The notes under the pieces are model-generated. The model did not search any database, was not told the DNA's origin, and was given only the letters and a program-made list of their open reading frames with translations. A DNA stretch of 34,595 nt, from assembly GCA_015852425.1 (NCBI GenBank), contig JAAAIG010000326.1, positions 1-34,595 on the forward strand. Direction: 5' to 3'. Source of the stretch: Gryganskiella cystojenkinii (Eukaryota; Mortierellomycota; Mortierellomycetes; Mortierellales; Mortierellaceae). Position numbers and translations under genes: made by a program. Positions 18,299 to 28,547 of the stretch are shown in pieces (position 1 is the first letter of the stretch; every line of letters starts with the position of its first letter).

Positions 18299-20162
18299 TC
18301 AGCGAAGGACCCGCGCCACGAGTTCGTCTGCGACTGCCATCCCCCTTTCAGTCGGTGCTATTCTGTCCTCGGTAAACAGCAAAAGGCCTGCTTCCATGCA
18401 AGCCGTTAACGCTTCCTTTTCCAGAAGCTGTTTGGAGTCTGGTTAGTCCAATATTTTCTTTCTTTTGCTAAACAGGAAACGTAGACCAGCGATAATACTT
18501 TACCTCTCTCAAATCCTGCCCTGTTTGCTCGCGAAACCGATTAAACCTGATACCTTGCTTGGTTCTCAGACCGAGGACTACGAGCTCTTGTTTCCACTCG
18601 TTCTCATCCACTGAAATTGTACGGCGTTTCCTATCCGGTACGAATTAGAGGTAAGCGATTTTGAGCCATAAAATTACAAAAACGGTCAACCCTTGGGCAA
18701 TATTTACCCTGTGCCTTGCTCAAAGCATTGTTGCATCCAACCAGCGGGATCGCGAATCTAGGTGTCGTCGTCGAAAGATTATGCAGATCAGTATCGACCT
18801 CAACTTACCTGATTCGATAATTCTTCAAGCACAATGAGGGTTTACACTACATTCGTTGTTCGATAGACGAATCCGGTCTCTTGGTCGTGCATACGTCCAT
18901 GTGCTCCTGGACCGATCCCTAATTACAAAATTACAATCACAAAAAATAGTCCGTAAAAGAGGAAACCGCATGCTTGAGTTGAAACCAATACACCCAACTT
19001 AAAGCTTGCCTCGTTTTCTTGACGTTGGCATCTCACCTAAATAATCGACTCCTAGCCAGTGCCCACTATTATGCTGACTATATGCGCGGTCTCGGGCAAA
19101 ATTGGACACTTCATAGTGCTCGAATCCAGCCTTGCTGGTAATCTCGATTGTGGATTCATACATGTCGGTCGTTGCTTCGGATCCAGGAAGTATCGTCGCG
19201 CCCGCTTTCACTTCTTTAAACAACCTATCATCGACACGCCGATTGCTTAGCTTACAGGAGTGCTGCCAAAATCTTGTCATTTCGTCTCAGGAAAAGATTA
19301 ACTACTGCAAAAGAAACTCACGCTGTGCCGGGTTCTACAGTTAAATGATATAAACTGAGGTGGTTATCCACGATATCCATTGCAAAGTAGAGTTCTTTCT
19401 GCCAACTCTCGAGGTCCTGGCCAGCATGGCCCATGATCAGATCGAAGGACACTTGCCCTGGCCATACCGATCGCGCTTCCAACAGCGATCTAAGGGCTGT
19501 TCTGGCAGAGTGATCTCGACCAAGTTCTTTCAGCCTTTGATCACTGAAGGTCTGAATACCTAAACTATAACGGTTGATGCCAATGCTCCGCAAAGCTTTT
19601 AAAGCATCGATAGATAGTGTGGACTGATTGAAGCAGTTAAAAGACAAGGCACATCCATACTTCAAACTGGGCACAGCGCACGTAGTCGACTTACAGACGG
19701 ATTTCCCTCCATCGATATCTCGGTGTCGTTGTCGATCTGGCAATGCCGATCAAGGACTTCTAAGACAGATTTAAACATGCTTGGCTAAGCGACACCGATG
19801 TCGTGTTGGTTAATGATATAAGAGCTGTTAAGTTGAATATGTTCATGAAGGGGATTATCCACCCATACTGTACATACTCTGGCCAAGCTTGGTGTCCCGC
19901 CTCCAAAGTATACCGATCGTATTTGTCGATGAGAACGTCGGTTGATATTCCAGTAAATCAACTCTGTTTCGAGTTCTTTGACAAGAGCTCGCTCCATGCT
20001 GTCGTGGTCAACGTCTGGATCAACATATTTGTTGAAGCTACAATAGGTGCATTTACTGGTGCAGTACGGCCAATGGACATAAATTGAAAGCGGTTCAAGC
20101 GTGCGAGGTAGAGCAGGAACAGGCGGACGATGAATCGACAGTCTCCGAGGGAATATTCGCAT
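18299..20162 (-). CDS. RSAD1: HemW/RSAD1-type radical SAM protein (8 exons, 412 aa)
   Basis: Exons: 19878-20162, 19695-19784, 19322-19623, 19037-19224, 18851-18918, 18708-18757, 18504-18630, 18299-18427; all phases agree. An Arg-rich N-terminus (MRIFPRRLSIHRPP) looks like a mitochondrial presequence. The radical SAM cluster motif is C34-x3-C38-x2-C41 (YCTSKCTYC). Then come VYFGGGTPS at about 84-92, ISMEGNPS, INRYSLGIQTFSD, SFDLIMGHAGQ, YHLTVEPGTA, YEVSNFARDRAYSQHNSGHW, GIGPGAHG, and a C-terminal winged-helix-like segment. HemW proteins resemble coproporphyrinogen III dehydrogenase but act as heme chaperones; RSAD1 is the mitochondrial eukaryotic version. The donor at 18850 (GTAGTG) is weak and a stronger one lies inside that intron. 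Family call strong, function inferred from family. Confidence 0.9.
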
Positions 20163-20531
20163 TTGTATATTGGCGAGCGCTCGACGACGTGTGGGGGTTG
20201 TTCAAGATGGAAGGCCTCGATAAAAGTAGAAAATTTCTTGGTAGATGTTCCGAGGTAAGTGGCTTAGCTATCTCTTTTCTTTTCTTTTTTGTCATGATTT
20301 TCTACAACAACAAAACCATCGGCCCCCAGACCTTAAGGCCAGTTCCATCATAGCACCCAGCAGTAAGGCAGATGTTCAGGTCATCTATTGCGGTTATTAT
20401 TCATCTAAGAATGTTTTACAAAAAAGTTTCTATGATACAAGGGCAATGCAGCAACGAAAGTAAAGGATTATTTTTTTTTAAATAAAAAAAAAGTAGAGTG
20501 AAGGATAAGGCTAGACATGAGGTGGGATGTT
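20163..20531. promoter_or_regulatory. Intergenic: HemW-like promoter and 3' flank of the four-TM gene
   Basis: 369 bp. It includes an A/T run around 20470-20492 and no supported ORF. The part next to 20163 should hold the HemW-like promoter; no clear TATA box is seen. Confidence 0.35.
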
Positions 20532-21065
20532 TTAATTGACCTTCTCCACCTTCTCGATGACCTGGCGTTTGTCTCTACCAATGGCAAAAGTCCATTGGTA
20601 AAGGCCCCAAATCAAGGACACGGCACCAGCCTTGACAAGCCCCTGTTCCAATATGGCCGAGATGGGCATCAGTTCCACTGCTTTCGCCGCTGCAATCGTG
20701 CTAATCTCTGGCAAGGCATACTGGCAGACCACCAATAACAGATCTTTCGTGACCATGACCATGGAAAGAACCAGAAATGCATATGAAAATGGTTCGAATC
20801 GATCCTCTGAGAAGGCAAACGAGAATGCGGTCGATTCGAGCACGGCCAGTGCAAGGATTCGGACAATGTCAACTACCAACGAAACTGTATACAGGGCCAA
20901 CGCATACTCGGAAGAGGACTTGAACTTTTCGGCAATCGAGGCGGGGTGAGCATCAACGGCGATCAGATCCGCGTTGGGAAAGTGGCGACTGAACGCGATG
21001 GTGGCGCCATAGACAGCAAGGACAGTAAGGAAAAAATCTTGCTGCACAAAAGTTGAGCGAGGCAT
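20532..21065 (-). CDS. Unrecognised integral membrane protein, about 4 TM helices (177 aa)
   Basis: The start chosen is the ATG at 21065 (MPRSTFVQQDFF), which follows a CT-rich leader ending in tttcagtc. The frame is open further upstream but Pro/His/Leu-rich, as a leader would read. Hydrophobic segments: about 10-27, 53-75, 92-116 and 140-162. Loops include NADLIAVDAH and FSEDRFEPFS; the C-terminus is basic (GRDKRQVIEKVEKVN). It looks like a small compact four-helix membrane protein of the kind found in ER or vacuole membranes. In length and in its tandem pattern of charged residues within TM2-3 (VVDIVRILAL, TKDLLLVV) it is reminiscent of angiotensin receptor-associated-protein-like proteins, but I cannot confirm this. 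Function unknown. Confidence 0.6.
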   Translation of the reverse strand: MPRSTFVQQDFFLTVLAVYGATIAFSRHFPNADLIAVDAHPASIAEKFKSSSEYALALYTVSLVVDIVRILALAVLESTAFSFAFSEDRFEPFSYAFLVLSMVMVTKDLLLVVCQYALPEISTIAAAKAVELMPISAILEQGLVKAGAVSLIWGLYQWTFAIGRDKRQVIEKVEKVN

Positions 21066-21359
21066 GACTGAAAGAATGAGATGAGTGGAGAGATGAGGAA
21101 AGGAATGAGGATGGAGATGAGGAGTAAAAGGTAGAGGAGTGGGAAAAGAGAACAGCAACTCTCCTTGGACCAAAGTTGATCTATCACCTCCAAGCTGAGT
21201 TAAATCGAAATAAACATTTTTGGGTTCAAAAAGCTCCAAGAAAATGAGCAGTGCAGGCAGCCCAATCAGAAGAAAGTTGCGTCAAGTAGGTATTATTATT
21301 TTGTGGAAAAAAAAAACGAAAGATGGTATGAATGCTGGTTTGGTTGCTCTAGTGACCCT

Positions 21360-23239
21360 CTAGTGATCCAAAATGTGGAGGTTGCCAGAGACAACCTTGT
21401 TCTCGAGGATACTGCCCGAAGGAATATCAATATGGGAGCCAGCGTTGGCGACAATGATGACAGTACCCTTCAAAACCACATCTGATCCAAAGGAAACATC
21501 TCCAGTGACGGTCAAGTGGTCCAATTCGAGGATATGGGGAGGGTTCTTGAACCGAGCCAAAAAATTGTTGACCTTCTTGAAGTGATCACCAAGCTTGACA
21601 AGGGGAACAGTGTTGAACATGCGCTTAGGGTTAACGGAGAGCTCGCCATGGATCAACGAGTACAAATCAGAGGTGACCAAGAACAGATCCGAGGTCGACT
21701 TGACGGGCAAGAAACGGTTACGGGGAACGTTGACACCATGGGCGTTGTGGAAGTGCTTAATACCGGCACCGACAGCTGTCTCGAGCTGGATGACCTTCTC
21801 GCCTGATTCAGTCGTTTTGTTGTTGACAATGACCTCCAGGCTCAACTCGCGGTCCTCTACAACACGCTTGATCGCCTTCAAGTTGACCCACAAGTTGTTG
21901 GTGTTGAAGATCTTGAACTTCTTAATACTCTTGAAGTCCTCGACGTGCTCGGAGGGAACCTGAGCAATCTCGAGAAGACGGATGGAGCCCTCATAATCAA
22001 TGAGCGTACCTCCCTTGATATCAGCACGTGTCTTGTCGGTGACCTCCATCAAGAATTCGGCTCCAGACTCGACCATATGATTCAAGATGCCCTCGTCGAC
22101 CGTGGCGCCCAAGTTGTCAACGTTCGAGACAAAAACATACTCTTTTCCGTCAGCAATCAACTGGTCCAAAAGACCAGAGTTATGAAGGGAATCGAACAAG
22201 TCTCCGTGACCAGGCGGGTACCAATCAGCGATATCACCGTTGGGGTTACGGGGCGTAGGGAGGAGCGAGTCTTTGTTAACGCGCGGGTATCTGGATTGGT
22301 TGAAAGTAAGGATCTCGATGTTATGAGTGGCATATTTTTGGACTATACGCTTGGTCTCGTCGTCCGTATTGAAAGAGTTCATAAGGATGAAAGGCACGTT
22401 GACGTTCTTGGCCTTATTGAGGTACTACAATAAACAAGCGGAAAGTCAACGAGTTATTTTTCAGCAAAAACTGTTACTCAATCCATGATCCACGATCCAC
22501 AAATAAATAGTCCCCACACAACGTGCTCAGACGGAAAAAAAATAAATTAAAAAAATAAAAAGAAAGGGAATGTTACCTCGATCTGACGGACAGAGAGGTC
22601 CAAAAAGGTCATGCCGTCGCGGACCTCGATCGCAGATTTGGGGCCAACACAACCCATGGTGGTGCCGAGACCTCCGTTGAGTTTGAGAACAGCGAGCTTG
22701 TTTAGATGGGGGCTGTTCTCGACCTTGGCAATGTTGTCATAGGGAACGATTAGATCCTCGGAAGGCGACTTGACCTTGTCCCAGTTAATCTTGGTCCCTT
22801 TGCTCTTCTCGGCCAACCAGCGGTTAAACAGCAAAAAGAAGTTGCCCATCTCGTTTTGGAAGAGCTAGTTTAGTCATTTGGAAGGTGGAAAGAGCAGGTT
22901 AGTACCAAGAACACGTTGCCGGCACGATCGTGGAGATTTCTTCATTGGTGGAAACGAAAATTTACCTTGCGCTCGCTCTCGTCTTTGACCTGAGAAATCA
23001 AGCGATTGAGCTCAGTGCGCATGGCATTAGCAGCAGCAGCACTGCTAGCACCTTGGAAATCCTGTGAAGCGCGTTCCAGGGGACAGGTTAAAGATTGGTT
23101 ATCAGTAAAAATGCCTTGCTGCAGCATATAAACAAGACATAGCGTGAGAAACAACTAAATAAAAAAAGAACTTTACCAAGGTAGAGAGCGTATGAGGATG
23201 ATGGGGCTGGTGTTCGGCGGTAGGGGTGAGAGCGGCCAT
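21360..23239 (-). CDS. UGP1: UTP-glucose-1-phosphate uridylyltransferase (4 exons, 503 aa)
   Basis: Exons: 23177-23239, 22966-23061, 22577-22864, 21360-22424, all phase 0. Makes UDP-glucose from UTP and glucose-1-phosphate, feeding beta-glucan, glycogen and trehalose synthesis. Family landmarks: the nucleotide-binding loop [18 protein letters not shown] at about 114-131, [13 protein letters not shown], the WYPPGHGD box, [44 protein letters not shown], and [10 protein letters not shown]...[17 protein letters not shown]. The C-terminal left-handed beta-helix ends [20 protein letters not shown], the part that mediates oligomerisation. Length is normal for fungal UGPases. The N-terminal exon is short and His/Pro-rich ([12 protein letters not shown]). 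Very strong match. Confidence 0.97.
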
Positions 23240-23876
23240 GTTTGTGAAATGTGACGAACAGTAGAAAGGGAATGAGAGACGAGGAGGAGAATGAATGAGA
23301 ATAGACAGAGAGATGGGTGAGAAAAGAGATGAAGAGAAGGAATTGCGTCGTTTCTTTTTATGTTCAAAAGTCAATACAGTACTCTACTACACTATTGTAT
23401 GAGAAAAAAGTCCGACGCGCCGAAAGATCTCTCCCTGATCATCATTGTGATGCAATACCCAATCGTTGCCTTTTCCCACCATTTTCCTGTCTTCCTGATC
23501 CATATTGGACTTCTTTTTCTTCCGTCTACTTCACAGTTCCGGCCCATGTTCCAGAAAGTGACCGAATGAAGGAGCAATAAGAATTGGCTCGGTTTCGTTT
23601 CTTTGGTTTTCCCACCGTTCACTGTCGTTGTTATTTTTCTCTTGCCCCACATAGATCGAAACAGAGATAACGAAAAGAAATAAATCAAAGAAAACCTTAT
23701 TCTTTTTGGGTGTCTCTTAACCAACGTGCACTCGTCTTCGACTGTAGATAAGCAACCAGCAGGGTCAACGTGAAAGTTTATTATATGTACAAGCGGAAGA
23801 GCCAATTCTGTCCCTTCCTTTTTTTCTCTCGCTCTCTGCTCATTCCGCAACAGAAGTCGTTTTCGATGATTAGATA
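23240..23876. promoter_or_regulatory. UGP1 promoter and 3' flank of the RFWD3-type gene
   Basis: 637 bp without a convincing gene. The 120 bases before the UGP1 ATG are CT-rich on the minus strand, the usual leader signature of this window. ORFs at 23317-23880 on both strands have no family resemblance. Confidence 0.4.
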
Positions 23877-26285
23877 TCACGGAAGAGGATACGGGCCGTC
23901 CTCAGACTCAAATCGTCTTTTATGCACTATCGATCCCGCCACGGATTCCTTTCCTTTCGGACGGTCCCCTGCTGTATCATCGTCGCTCTCCTCAGACTCG
24001 TCCAACAGTAAAGGCTCTGGTTCGAGCTCAGACCACTTGAAGAGCTGTAACTCCCTCTCTGTCAAAGCTGCAACGTACTCATCATGACCAACAGAAACAT
24101 ACTTGACATCCTTCACAGGAGCCTTAGCCTGACAAGAATGGACTCCATAGGTGGTCGGCATCGCAAGAGTAAGACGTTCCAAATTGCTGCTTCCCCCCTT
24201 ACTATTGCGACTCGGGTCTGCTCCCTCTCGCCAAATGTATGCCTAAGAAACACACAGTGTAATGACAGTAGCAACGATGAGTGATAAAATTGTCTCGTGG
24301 CAGCCACATCGCGAAATATTCCTATCGTCGCGTTACCTCGCCTTCGGAACCGGCGGCCATCTGCACAGAGCCATCCTGTAGAGAAAACATATTCGTCTTC
24401 GCCATGCCTTGCGCTGGCGGTCCACCCTGGACCTGGTGTTGACTCGCCAGACAGTAATAGTCACTGCCTCGGTCGACACTCAGGATGCCTCGGTTATGTT
24501 GAGTGTATCCTCTGCTTAAAAACTTGTACGAGGCCATCCATTGGCGAGAGTCATGATCAAACGAGACTGAGAAGCAACTGGCACCGGGGAAGTGTAAAGG
24601 CGCGTGATTTGCGGAGGAGCTACTACTACCACTACCCATGTTCATACTCTTATCGTCCGCAAAACTCTGGCTGGTGCCAAGGATACCCTCTTGACTTTGC
24701 CTAGGCCCGTAGTCGTTTCCCCAGTTGTAGACAAATGGGCCTTGCAAGTTTCCGCATAATAGAGCCTCACTCTTTTCACTGTTGTGAGGTCCGATGTGAG
24801 CCATACTGTGAATTTGAGAGTGGCCAAGCAGACTGGGTTGGCTGAATGTAGCCACTGGCGCGTTGGCTTTCCGAAGGTCCAGAGTGAGAATACTAGTCTG
24901 CTGACCCTTTACGGAACAAAACAGAGCGTACGGGTCTGTCGTCGACCAGCAACATGACCAAACTTGAGCCTCCAGTTCGTATCTACATTTACACACAATG
25001 TAAACACAAAATCTAGCGTCAATTTCGCTCAATAGGATTTTAAGCATATATATATCTCAGTCGTTAAACAAACGGATTACTTCTCTCCTTCTTTCTTTCA
25101 AATCTGGACTTACGATACCACAACCTGTCGTGTAGATAAGGAAGAGACTTTTAGCGTTTTATCCGCGCTGGCTGTGAGAACCAACGACTTGTTGCTAAAA
25201 GAGTCGCCGTTATAACACTGTACATCCCTGATGGGCTGTAAGTGTATCGACATGAACGAGAGCGGGTCGTACGCTTTGTCCGCCATCGTTATTCGCGCAA
25301 TACCGTGCACATTGATGTTTCGCTGTTGACTGTAGACTAACACCTGTTCATCCATCCGATAGGAGAAGCACTGTGTAGCTTCCGTGGCCTGCTCGGTATT
25401 GGAAAATAGAAATCGATCAGCGCGTATAATGCAATCAAAGCTCGTTCATAAGATAGCTTCCCTTGTACCTTGTTTGAGAGCGGGATCTTGTTGATAGCTT
25501 TGTATGCATATTGCCGTTGAATCAGATCACTTGGATGCGCAAGTCTCAGCTGCCGAACTTGTGCCTTGTATCTATCACCGGTAAAGAGGGAAAAGCCCAT
25601 AATTAGAACGAACAATTACTCAGAAGTTTTCGAACAATGAGAGACCATCCATCACCGGATAATACCTCAGTTTTCGTGCCTTTTGTTTGTCGTGTTCCTT
25701 TTGTAGTCTGGTCGCCTCCTCCTTGAGCATGTCGAAGGCCATGCGCGATTGCCTCAGTTCCACCTCTAGACGCGTACTGCGGTCCTGCTCGGTCTTTGCC
25801 CGTTCGAGGGCCGTGTCCCTTTCAGCAGTATCAACAGCGACAACGGACTTGCTCCAGATTCGACGGATATCTCTTCGTTTGAACTCAGTATTGCACTCTG
25901 GGCACTTGGCTTTGCCAGATTGACTCTTGTGTCCCATCCACTTGACAATACAGCTCTCGCCAAAGAGGTGTCCACACTTGATGGAGATCAGTCGATGAAG
26001 GCCGCTGTTTGTCCAGGGTTCGAAGCAGATGGAGCATATCGATTCCTCGGTCTCGACATTCTTTGGTCTCGGTTCGGGTAAGGAAGCATGACCTGGTAGT
26101 TTAGGCAACACCGCGACCTGGACTTGGCTCTGGAAGTCTGGGTCTTGGGATGGGGTACGCGGTCGTTCATGCTGCTGATTATCCGGTGCGTCATCGTCCT
26201 CGCTCTCGGTCAAGGCCAGTGTGTCCTCTTCTCCTTCGAGACCCTCATCCAGAATGAACTCATCAATGCCGTCGTCGTTGTCCAT
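23877..26285 (-). CDS. RFWD3: RFWD3-type E3 ubiquitin ligase: RING, coiled coil, WD40-like (5 exons, 669 aa)
   Basis: Exons: 25666-26285, 25469-25571, 25114-25388, 24337-24982, 23877-24242; phases agree. An acidic N-terminus is followed by a RING finger: C84, C87, C104, H106, C112, C128, C131 (ICSICFEPWTNSGLHRL ... KCGHLFGESCI ... KCPECNTEF). This spacing and the WTN.G.HRL and CGHLFG strings match vertebrate RFWD3. A coiled coil follows (about 150-205, LEVELRQSRMAFDMLKEEA). WD40-like blades include VLTASADKTLKVSSL and EAQVWSCCW, and the C-terminal blade ends AALTERELQLFKW plus an acidic tail. In animals RFWD3 ubiquitinates RPA and RAD51 at stalled forks and crosslinks. An in-frame ATG about 60 nt upstream would add about 20 residues. 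Confident at family level. Confidence 0.88.
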
Positions 26286-26672
26286 GGGTCGATTTAATGT
26301 AATGTAATTAAAGAGTAGCTGGTGTCCTAATGTTGCCACCATTTTTTTTTTTGGACTATCATGAATTACAAATAGAGAGGGTTTGGATTTACAGAGGTAC
26401 ACCTATTTCGCTGTGGTGGATGGCGGAGTCCTATTGGTCGCAGTGAGCGCCTCGCCGTCTCTCCCTTGAATAGGCCTTTCAAGAGGCGATCGTTCATTTT
26501 CCTTCTCATCTTTCTTCTCTCATCTCTCATCTCTGATCCTTATCCGTCATCCGTCTTCTCGACTCCTTTCGTTCGTGCTTGTATCAAGAAAGTCAGGACA
26601 AGAAATATAATACCCGATCTGATCAGCAGGACACATCAACACTCAACAGCATCTTAACATCACAATTTCAAC
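26286..26672. promoter_or_regulatory. Divergent promoter between the RFWD3-type gene and SEC62
   Basis: 387 bp between head-to-head starts. The SEC62 side (26490-26575) is TCTC-rich on the plus strand, a typical leader. A T-run lies at 26342-26353 on the other side. No gene inside is supported. Confidence 0.5.
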
Positions 26673-27606
26673 ATGGAAACAAACGCGCCGCCACAACGCC
26701 CCAAGAACCTCTGCCAGGTTGCAGACTACCTTCTAAGCCCCCAGTCTGGCCTTAAGAAGCGCGATGGTGTCTTCAACGAACAGCGTGTGATCTACTTTCG
26801 AGGTAAAATAAGAGTGCAATCCTGCCCATGGAGCCTACTCTTTTTCTTTGATTGCCTCTTTTAGTATGGCCATCTAATCCATCTCCCCTCTTTATTTCCT
26901 CTTTTTTTTGACATTCAAAGGCAAAGGCGCTGTGAACTCGCTTCTCAAGCCAGAGTTCCGTCTGACCGCCGTCGGCAAAGAGTTGGGCGAGTTGTCGAGA
27001 GATGCGGCCGCACAGCTGTTGGGCTCTATGATCCCCCACCAATTCTTCCTCAAAGTGGAGCGTCCCTCAGATCCCGATATGCCCAAGAACATGTTGAATC
27101 TGGTCCAGTACCAGTCATTCGGAGAGGATGGTGTCTACGTTTGGCGGTACGAGGGTTCTCAGCTTCGGACACATCTCATGGCAGGAGGTCTGCTCTTGAT
27201 CGTCCTCGCTGGTGTCATGTTTCCCCTCTGGCCAGTATCCCTTCGTCTCGGTGTCTGGTACTTGTCGGTCGGCGTGTTGATTCTCTTGGGATTGTTCTTT
27301 GCGATGGCAATTGTGCGTCTGATCCTCTTCTGCATCACCTGGGTCGTGCTCAAGCCCGGTATCTGGATCTTTCCCAACCTGTTCGAAGACGTTGGCTTTG
27401 TTGATTCTTTCATTCCATTCTGGGGTTGGCACGTACCCGAGGAGCCGAAGGAGATCAAGAAAGGCAATAGGAAGCAGGTTGCTTCTGCTGCCGGTGCCGC
27501 TGGAGAAGAGGCTCAGGAGGAGGTTCACACTCAAGTTATTTCGGACGAGACTGCACACAAGGTCAAGTCACGCAGACCAATGGTCGAGGATGCTGCTGAT
27601 GAGTAA
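26673..27606 (+). CDS. SEC62: SEC62, ER protein-translocation subunit (2 exons, 271 aa)
   Basis: Exons 26673-26802 and 26921-27606. Sec62 is an ER membrane subunit of the Sec62/63 complex and promotes post-translational translocation through Sec61. The cytosolic N-domain has VADYLLSPQSGLKKRDGVFN and VIYFRGKGAVNSLL. Then come two TM helices (HLMAGGLLLIVLAGVMFPLW and the YLSVGVLILLGLFFAMAIV stretch) and the family block LVQYQSFGEDGVYVWRYEGS upstream of them. After TM2 there is KPGIWIFPNLFEDVGFVDSFIPFWGW, again characteristic. The C-tail is acidic and basic mixed, ending EDAADE. Start at 26673, the first ATG after a CT/CA leader. Intron donor GTAAAA, acceptor ttcaaag. Confidence 0.95.
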
Positions 27607-27668
27607 AAAATGGATATTTTCTGAGATTCGACACGGTCCTTTTATACTTTTCTTTGCAAACTTGTCGC

Positions 27669-27674
27669 AATAAA
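27669..27674 (+). terminator. Candidate poly(A) signal of SEC62
   Basis: AATAAA, 63 nt after the stop, followed by a T-rich stretch. Confidence 0.5.
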
Positions 27675-28541
27675 CATTTTGATTTCTATCGCGTTTTAGG
27701 CGTTTGTTCTCTCTCTTATGCACAAAAAGCATACGGTATCTCACCGTTTGTGGACGATCAGAGTCGAAACTCATGAAATGGAGGAATTCGGTGCGCTCTA
27801 TATCGGCAAGGCTCCTGCGCGAGTCTCTACCATTGTCAAGGCAGAGGACGCTGCTTATCAGAGAGCTGTTGGTTTTTTTCTGGTGAGCACTTGACAGATC
27901 GAGAATGAACACGGTTTTCGTGACAATATTCGGACCAGGGCTTCTTCTGCTGCCTATTGCAACGACCGACGAGGTTTAGGGGCAGCGACGAGAAATATCG
28001 TTTCAAAAGGAAAGGGAGAAAGTGAAAGAGAAGGAAACACAAACGAAGAGCAAGTGAGGAGGGGTGTCTAGGAGAGGAGCAATGATCGCAGGCGAAATTG
28101 AAATGGTGTCCACGTTCTGTCTCGACATACGGCCAACAGCTTCCCAGGGGACCGAACGACCTTGAAAAAGATCCGGATTTTGTCTGTTGCGCGTGTCTCC
28201 CGCGCAGTGTTTATGTTTGTTTACCCCGCGCGCCATGGCGAGTTGCATGAATGCGCACACAAGCAGAAACGGGAACAAAAAGGGGACACAGCAAATCAAA
28301 GATCCCACTGAATGACCAGGCAAAGATTGCCACCTGTATACTGTAAGGGTATCCCGTGTGCTGTCCTGCCAAAAGTTCTCTATCGCCGTTTTATCGTTCT
28401 TTTTTTCCTTTCCATGTCCCTGTCTGTGGTCTTGCTGTCCCTGACCAAATCGAATGACTGAGAAGTTAATGGGTTTAACTTTGGGTGAACCCTCCCAGTC
28501 CCTATTTCGTTATCAACTCTGATCCAAGAAAAATTCCAATG

Positions 28542-28547
28542 CATTCC
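28542..28547 (+). promoter_or_regulatory. CATTCC, TEA-domain consensus binding element
   Basis: CATTCC/CATTCT is the conserved TEA/ATTS (TEF-1, AbaA, Tec1) recognition core. One copy lies about 2.1 kb upstream of the TEA gene. A six-base match is expected by chance in this length, so this is only a candidate for autoregulation. Confidence 0.15.

Noticed and set aside
20532..21239. Extended 235-aa form of the four-TM protein
   Set aside because: The extra 58 residues are leader-like (HPHSFPHLSTH...), and the ATG at 21065 follows the typical CT-rich leader.
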